Notes under the pieces: model-generated | The model's database searches: none | The model's input: the letters and a program-made list of their open reading frames with translations, nothing else | Told to the model about the DNA's origin: nothing | Shown here: positions 62,201 through 64,000 of the stretch, piece after piece | How the letters are laid out: each line of letters begins with the position of its first letter | Numbering within the stretch: the first letter of the stretch is position 1 | Program-made: the position numbers and the translations under genes | Origin: Saccharina japonica | Taxonomy: Eukaryota > Sar > Phaeophyceae > Laminariales > Laminariaceae | Length of the DNA stretch: 64,000 nucleotides | Reading direction: 5' to 3' | Assembly (NCBI GenBank): GCA_008828725.1 | Contig: MEHQ01003606.1 | Coordinates: 204,534-268,533, forward strand

Positions 62201-62702
62201 CAGCTACTCTCACCTACTCTCAGCCACGTACGGTAAAAGTCTGTCAAGCGGTAAAGGTCTGTCAAGCTCACCTTCCACTTGACTGCTTTCTGGTGCTGCT
62301 GACCGTGACAGACTGGGTCTCTCCTCTCACGGCAGCAGCAGCAGCAGCGCTACTGACGTTGTTATCGCTGGCTTTAACGCTGCCCCTCCCCGCCTCGCTC
62401 TCAGCGTGGATGGCGCCTATCAAATCGCCCGTCAAGTCGATCGTCGTCCCTGCCTGCTGCGGAATCCTTCCTGCTGCTGCTAGCAGCGGATCCCTGCCCT
62501 TGCTACTCCGCTTCCTGTTTTGGTGAAGTGTTTCAGTTCCAACGGTTTCCAGCATGGATCCCATCTTCGCACTGTCAACGGCTATGATTTCGTTCACCAT
62601 ATTGCCGTGCCTCTGCTCCATATCACCACCACCACCGCCACCACCGCCACCACCGCCACCACCACCACCACCACCACCACCACCAGCAGGAGGAGAAACC
62701 AT
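38988..62702 (-). CDS. Large mostly disordered protein of unknown function (8 exons, about 1695 aa)
   Basis: Exons: 62702-62272, 57495-57258, 46348-46113, 45170-44673, 44051-43479, 42763-42723, 42570-41165, 40652-38988. All junctions are GT-AG and in phase and the total is 1696 codons with stop. The protein begins MVSPPAGGG with a polyglycine run, has a SUMO-interaction-like TIDLTGD, Gln/His and Ser/Arg-rich stretches, a charged helix VEMERRKLLQRRSEYADELQ near residue 1120 running on into KEDAEALAADYG across the last intron, another helix REEQQLMASIARLDALLKD, and an 11-residue repeat array. The EYADEL helix is reminiscent of CSPP1/CCDC66-type ciliary or centrosomal proteins, a weak resemblance only. 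The last four exons are the firmest. The two 5' exons are joined across 4.8- and 10.9-kb introns by phase alone, so they could belong to another transcript. The fourth exon could instead start at later in-phase acceptors near 45150. Confidence 0.68.
39340..39492 (-). repeat. 33-bp in-frame repeat coding for ENDQYGNGARV units
   Basis: Within the last exon of the disordered-protein gene, four to five 11-residue units (QYGSGARVESN, QYCNGARVEND, EYGDGAHIEND, QYGNGARVQND, RYGKSA) lie in tandem. Unit differences include both silent and replacing changes, so the array is not newly formed. Confidence 0.9.
42723..42763 (-). other. 41-nt micro-exon of the disordered-protein gene
   Basis: It lies between CCAG and GTACAC and reads NVDPEMPEMAEMQ. 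It is the only element that converts the phase-2 end of the exon at 43479 into the phase-1 start required at 42570, which supports its use. Confidence 0.75.
42838..43012. repeat. About 55-bp degenerate repeat (CTATCCATGGAGGTGATTGT)
   Basis: Four imperfect copies of ATGGAGGTGATxGTAGGTAT in the intron upstream (transcript sense) of the micro-exon. Confidence 0.75.
45237..45324. mobile_element. TTAA-type small inverted-repeat element, copy 2
   Basis: AACCCTTCCGGAACTG at one end and CGGTTCTGAAGGAGGT at the other; the interior TTTATCCCACACTAATTCTA matches the other copies. The flanking tetranucleotide is no longer intact. Confidence 0.55.
45862..45990. repeat. Degenerate 9/18-bp repeat (CACTAATGACACTAACGA)
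   Basis: About 13 units in an intron of the disordered-protein gene; it generates a spurious NDT-repeat frame on the plus strand. A shorter GAGACACTAT array lies at about 45490-45530. Confidence 0.85.
46575..46800. repeat. Pentanucleotide GGGTC/GACCC repeats in opposite orientations
   Basis: GGGTCGGGTC runs at 46585-46625 face GACCCGACCC runs at 46695-46750 and again near 46780, with GTGATATTTTGAAGA and GTGAGATGTTGAAGA between them, so the segment can fold on itself. Confidence 0.8.
49364..49532. mobile_element. TA-flanked MITE with ends GTGGTCCCTCTATAATGCCG
   Basis: Left end GTGGTCCCTCTATAATGCCG, right end CGGCATTATAGAGGGACCCC, each next to TA, total about 165 bp. CCGGCATTAT-type internal repeats are also present. 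TA target duplication and this size fit a non-autonomous Tc1/mariner-type element. Confidence 0.75.
50452..50783 (+). mobile_element. tRNA-derived SINE, copy 2 (full length, poly-A tail)
   Basis: Head GGTCGCCCCGGTGGGCTAGC, B-box-like GAGTTCGAGCCCC, body CTTGACTAGCAGAAAGCGCG, GCGATAAAAATGAAGGCAAG, GACCCCGGATCTGAGTTACG, tail GAGATGG then about 17 A. This is the best-preserved copy. Confidence 0.9.
51025..51122. mobile_element. TTAA-type small inverted-repeat element, copy 3
   Basis: TTAACCCTTTCAGGACTGCA at the left; the interior AACGGGACTCCAGTCCT pairs with AGGACTGCAGTCCCGTT. CTAATTCTAAGCAATTTGTC is shared with copy 2. Confidence 0.6.
51407..51486. repeat. (GTT)27 microsatellite
   Basis: Perfect trinucleotide array. 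Confidence 0.98.
51580..52500. repeat. Degenerate long-unit repeat (GTAGATGGATGT, TGTCTGTCGTGTGT)
   Basis: At least six copies of a phrase like GTAGATGGATGTxGCGGTTGTCTGTCGTGTGTxGCACGGGAA, followed by ACGTTTTTTATATTTTGATT, spaced irregularly by 100-200 bases. Confidence 0.7.
52931..53270 (+). mobile_element. tRNA-derived SINE, copy 3 (full length)
   Basis: Nearly identical to copy 2 (GTCGCCCCGGTGGGCTAGCA, GAGTTCGAGCCCCGCCGAGT, GACCCCCGGATCTAAGTTAC) and ends in an A/G-rich tail. Confidence 0.9.
53562..53704. mobile_element. MITE family A, copy 2
   Basis: Ends ATTACGGGGGAGCATAGTAA and TTATTATGGTCCTCCGTAAT; 143 bp. The interior contains ACAAAAGCCTATATATTTCT. Confidence 0.85.
54225..54328. repeat. 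(ACT)n microsatellite
   Basis: About 33 triplets with GCT interruptions at both edges. Confidence 0.97.
54454..54621. mobile_element. Inverted-repeat element family B (AATAAGAAACAGG ends), copy 1
   Basis: Left CAGGACACTGAATAAGAAAC, right GTTTCTTATTCCAGTAGGTG followed by TCCTG; 168 bp. The interior TTATTTGAGAGAGGGTGCTT is shared with the copy at 59723-59889. Confidence 0.75.
54776..55107 (-). mobile_element. tRNA-derived SINE, copy 4 (full length, inverted)
   Basis: Reverse orientation: tail side CCATCCCATTTACTATCTTC, then CAGATCCGGGGTCACAAAGT, B-box side GACTCGAACCCTCGACC, A-box side TTAGACCACCGGGGTGACC at the right. Confidence 0.88.
56014..56119. mobile_element. MITE family A, copy 3 (inverted, short)
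   Basis: TACGGGGGGGCACAGTAAAT at the left and ATTCACTACAGCCCCCCCTA at the right. The interior TGTGTCTACCGTAGGTCCTA is the reverse complement of the interior of copy 1. Confidence 0.75.
56118..56265. repeat. (TAC)n microsatellite
   Basis: About 49 triplets with regular TGC interruptions near the right edge; it begins directly at the end of MITE copy 3. Confidence 0.97.
56290..56405. mobile_element. MITE family A, copy 4
   Basis: Ends TTACGGGGGAGCATAGTAAA and TTTACTATGGTCCTCCGTAA; the ends match almost perfectly; 116 bp. Confidence 0.85.
56555..56960 (+). mobile_element. tRNA-derived SINE, copy 5 (5'-truncated, split by MITE copy 5)
   Basis: GGTTCGAGGCGTGTCGAGGA, TTCTCGCGATAAAAATGTAA and GACCCCGGATCTGAGTTACG are SINE. 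After ACGACTA the sequence switches to MITE family A (56769-56895) and then resumes with GGAGGAAGCAGG and GAAGGGCGAAGCC to an A tail. A GTAT array (56704-56741) has expanded within the body. Confidence 0.8.
56769..56895. mobile_element. MITE family A, copy 5, inserted in a SINE
   Basis: Left ATTACAGGGGGCTATAGTAA, right TTTACTATGCCCCCCCTCGT then AAT; 127 bp. It interrupts the SINE between GAGTTACGACTA and the GGAGGAAG tail. Confidence 0.82.
57651..58089. mobile_element. 439-bp inverted-repeat element with perfect 51-bp ends
   Basis: The first 51 bases (CAGCCGATTTTCCTAATTGA...AAAATCGA) and the last 51 are perfect reverse complements. The interior has no open frame of note but contains GAGCGAGGTCCCTCGCCCAT, able to form a hairpin. 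It sits between exons 1 and 2 of the disordered-protein gene. No related transposase is visible. Confidence 0.85.
58268..58350 (+). repeat. Dispersed repeat with conserved peptide, copy 3
   Basis: Reads RSKYFTQLANMSLDEILEL and runs into TAVVFF and a T-rich stretch. It differs from copy 1 by only about three bases across the 58-base core although 58 kb away. Confidence 0.65.
58575..58765 (-). mobile_element. tRNA-derived SINE, copy 6 (truncated, inverted)
   Basis: CCATCCCATTTATTTTCTTC through GAACCGGGGTCACAAAGTGG to TTGCATTTTTATCGCGAGAG; the tRNA-like head is missing. Confidence 0.8.
59041..59692 (+). mobile_element. tRNA-derived SINE, copy 7 (interrupted by another element)
   Basis: Head GTCGCCCCGATGGTCTAGTG and B-box GGTTCGAACCTCACG; the SINE body resumes after 59484 with CATGGGTAGGCACAATTCGA and ends near ACATGGGAGATG. 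A 296-bp inverted-repeat element lies between. Confidence 0.88.
59189..59484. mobile_element. 296-bp inverted-repeat element inserted in SINE copy 7
   Basis: Ends GTACCGGCCCGGTCATAAGA and TCTTATGAGAGGGCCGGTAC (reversed match with two differences). The interior repeats ATAAGAAAG several times, suggesting kinship with family B. Confidence 0.75.
59723..59889. mobile_element. Inverted-repeat element family B, copy 2
   Basis: CAAGACACCTACTAATAAGA at the left; CCTGTTTGTTATCAGGTGTC then CTG at the right; 167 bp, with the interior as in copy 1. Confidence 0.75.
59945..60143. repeat. 199-bp near-perfect palindrome made of four 39-bp units
   Basis: Centred on base 60044. Each arm is GGAACAGTCTTTTGTCGACA, CCC, then two tandem copies of CACATCAAAAATGGTCAGAA-CGGAAAACAAACCGGAGGC; the other arm is the reverse complement, with only a few mismatches in the outermost unit. 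No loop beyond one base. Confidence 0.95.
60355..60478 (-). mobile_element. tRNA-derived SINE, copy 8 (3' fragment, inverted)
   Basis: CCCATCCCATTGTGTATATT, then GTAACTCAGATCCCGGGTCA up to the C-rich run. Confidence 0.75.
61080..61390 (-). mobile_element. tRNA-derived SINE, copy 9 (near full length, inverted)
   Basis: CCATCCCATTTAATTATCTT, GTAACTCAGATCCGGGGTCA, TTGTATTTTTATCGCGAGAC, then GGGATTCGAACTTGGG as the B-box side. Confidence 0.85.
62632..62690. repeat. (CAC/CGC)n microsatellite inside the first exon of the disordered-protein gene
   Basis: On the coding strand it is GGT/GGC and encodes about 19 glycines. It keeps frame because the unit is three bases. Confidence 0.95.
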
Positions 62703-62926
62703 CGCTGACTGCAGCAATGGTGCAGTTTCAGTGCGGGTACGGTCCTCCTGCTTCGAGCGTGAATTTGTCCTGTGCAGTGTGTTTTGGCTTGTTGTGTGAA
62801 TGATGGGGCTGCCCGTGGGGCTGCGTGTGAGGCTTGCTTGCTTGCGCTGGGAGCGGATTTTGTTCGTTGCGAAACGAGCGTGCTCCTCCTGAGCAGGGAG
62901 GCGATAAAAAACGATAAAAGACGATG

Positions 62927-63112
62927 GAAGATGATTAAAGATGATTAAAGATGATTAAAGATGATTAAAGATTATGGTAAAGATGATTAAAGATGATGGT
63001 AAAGATTATGGTAAAGATGATTAAAGATGATTAAAGATGATGGTAAAGATGATTAAAGATTATGGTAAAGATGATTAAAGATGATTAAAGATGATGGTAA
63101 AGATGATTAAAA
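62927..63112. repeat. 10-bp minisatellite, unit GATGATTAAA with GATGGTAAA variants
   Basis: About 18 units. Confidence 0.95.
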
Positions 63113-63179
63113 ATGATGGTGAAGGCGCAACAACACTAAAAGCATGGACCATCACAGCAGTTCACAGTCAATACCGTAC

Positions 63180-63297
63180 AGAAGGGTGGAGGGGGAGGAG
63201 AGGCTGCTATGTGACTGTAAGATAAAAATAGGCTGTAGGGAGAGAGAAACGAAGGGCGAATATCATACGTGCCTGGTAAATGGGAAGGAAAAGCAAA
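63180..63297 (+). mobile_element. tRNA-derived SINE, copy 10 (diverged 3' fragment)
   Basis: GGTGGAGGGGGAGGAGAGGC, TATGTGACTG, AGAGAGAAACGAAGGGCGAA and AATGGGAAGGAAAAG follow the SINE order but are diverged. Confidence 0.5.
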
Positions 63298-63657
63298 TTC
63301 ATTAATATTACTATTAATAGTTAAACACTTGAAGGTTCAAGATAGCATGCGCCCTCTATGAGGACGAATGTGCCATTTTTAAGCTGTTTTTTTTTTCTCG
63401 ACAATGAATGGGGAGGGTACAGACTAACGCTAACAATCAATGCTAATAATACTAATAATAACACTCATGTTGCTATTAATAATGCTTATAATGCTAATAA
63501 TGCCCATCTCGACGATATTTTCGTAACGCCGCCATTTATTTGTCCTTGTGCGTGCCCCGTTTGTATCTGAAATCCGTCCCGCGGGTGTATGAAGGAAACT
63601 CTATCACCCCCCCCAACCCCCCCCCCGCCCCCGCCTCGGTGTATGATATATTTATAG

Positions 63658-63727
63658 GTTGGGTTGGGCGTCGGTTGGCACGACGCTGTAAAACACGCCA
63701 CTCGCTGCGTGGAGCTAGACAACCAGG
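63658..63727 (+). CDS. Possible tetratricopeptide-repeat exon (partial)
   Basis: After a TTTATAG acceptor the frame reads GWHDAVKHATRCVELDNQ and then meets GGTGCC, a possible donor. The pattern W-DAV--A-RCVELD-Q is that of a TPR helix pair. Neighbouring TPR helices are not seen to the left, and the right side runs off the window. It may be one exon of a plus-strand gene continuing past the edge, a relic, or chance. Confidence 0.35.
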
Positions 63728-64000
63728 GTGCCGTTTTTTTTTGTCATTTTTTTTTGGCGGTCACCAAAGCTGGCGGTCGAGTAGATCATTTGTGCGGGGT
63801 GGAGAATCTTTGTCCGCAAAGGGGAATGGTCGTATCACGTAGTGTTAATATGGTAAGGCGTCCGCGAGGCAGTTACATAGTAAAACCCATTGCTGTCTCC
63901 GGAAGTAGCCACACAGAAATTAAATTAACTCATTGAAGCTGTCGTCCATATGCAAGTCCGCCTCAGAGGCGGTTCTTAGCAGGATGCAGCTCACCCTCCA

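Larger units (their letters stand above)
62703..64000. other. Spacer upstream of the disordered-protein gene, right edge of window
   Basis: It contains a decamer array GATGATTAAA (62927-63112), a SINE tail fragment (63180-63297), a C-rich run (63605-63635) and a possible TPR exon (63658-63727). No promoter element could be placed. Confidence 0.55.

Noticed and set aside
63924-64000. Minus-strand peptide LLRTASEADLHMDDSFNELI ending at a stop
   Set aside because: Looks protein-like, but GGGTGAGC next to it could be a splice donor that would make it intron; too little sequence to decide.

Overview
This is a window of nuclear DNA from an intron-rich eukaryote. Coding exons are short, usually GT-AG bounded, GC-richer than their surroundings, and separated by introns of roughly 0.4-1.5 kb (up to about 11 kb) that are full of microsatellites, minisatellites, SINEs and small inverted-repeat transposons. 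Average intron size, exon number, alternating gene strands and the protein types fit a photosynthetic stramenopile, most simply a brown alga. That placement is an inference from architecture and I hold it loosely. I saw no bacterial, organellar, tRNA-gene, rRNA or CRISPR signal.

Three protein-coding genes can be assembled with a continuous reading frame across their splice junctions. (1) Minus strand, 16837 to 2561: a 15-exon, about 947-residue calcium-sensor-like protein with a 468-residue Pro/Arg/Gly-repeat head, a C2 domain and six EF-hands. Exons were joined by phase, one intron has a GC donor, and one exon has a partial duplicate beside it. (2) Plus strand, 18708 to 37155: an ALKBH8-like protein with at least 12 exons, an AlkB-like half and a C-terminal Trm9-type tRNA wobble-uridine methyltransferase half. 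The methyltransferase half is very clear. The AlkB half is divergent and I could not find its iron ligands. (3) Minus strand, 62702 to 38988: an 8-exon, about 1695-residue, mostly disordered protein of unknown function with a short charged coiled coil, an 11-residue repeat array and a 41-nt micro-exon.

Genes 1 and 2 are divergent (head to head between 16838 and 18707). Genes 2 and 3 are convergent (tails at 37155 and 38988). A possible tetratricopeptide exon on the plus strand lies at the right edge, divergent from gene 3. Functional links are limited: gene 2 would act in tRNA anticodon modification and gene 1 in calcium-dependent membrane signalling, and nothing suggests an operon-like relation.

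The non-coding part is the richest. Introns and spacers contain a tRNA-derived SINE family (about ten copies), at least five small inverted-repeat transposon families, some nested in each other, a 1.5-kb near-perfect palindrome built from TACTCGGAGTA words, a 199-bp palindrome, a 544-bp higher-order tandem repeat, and two strikingly over-represented short words, TACCTGGTA (about 27 exact copies on both strands) and CTATTAATAG (about nine copies), neither seen in any assembled exon. There is a 622-bp assembly gap at 3649-4270. I recognised no retrovirus-like, Polinton-like or toxin remnants.
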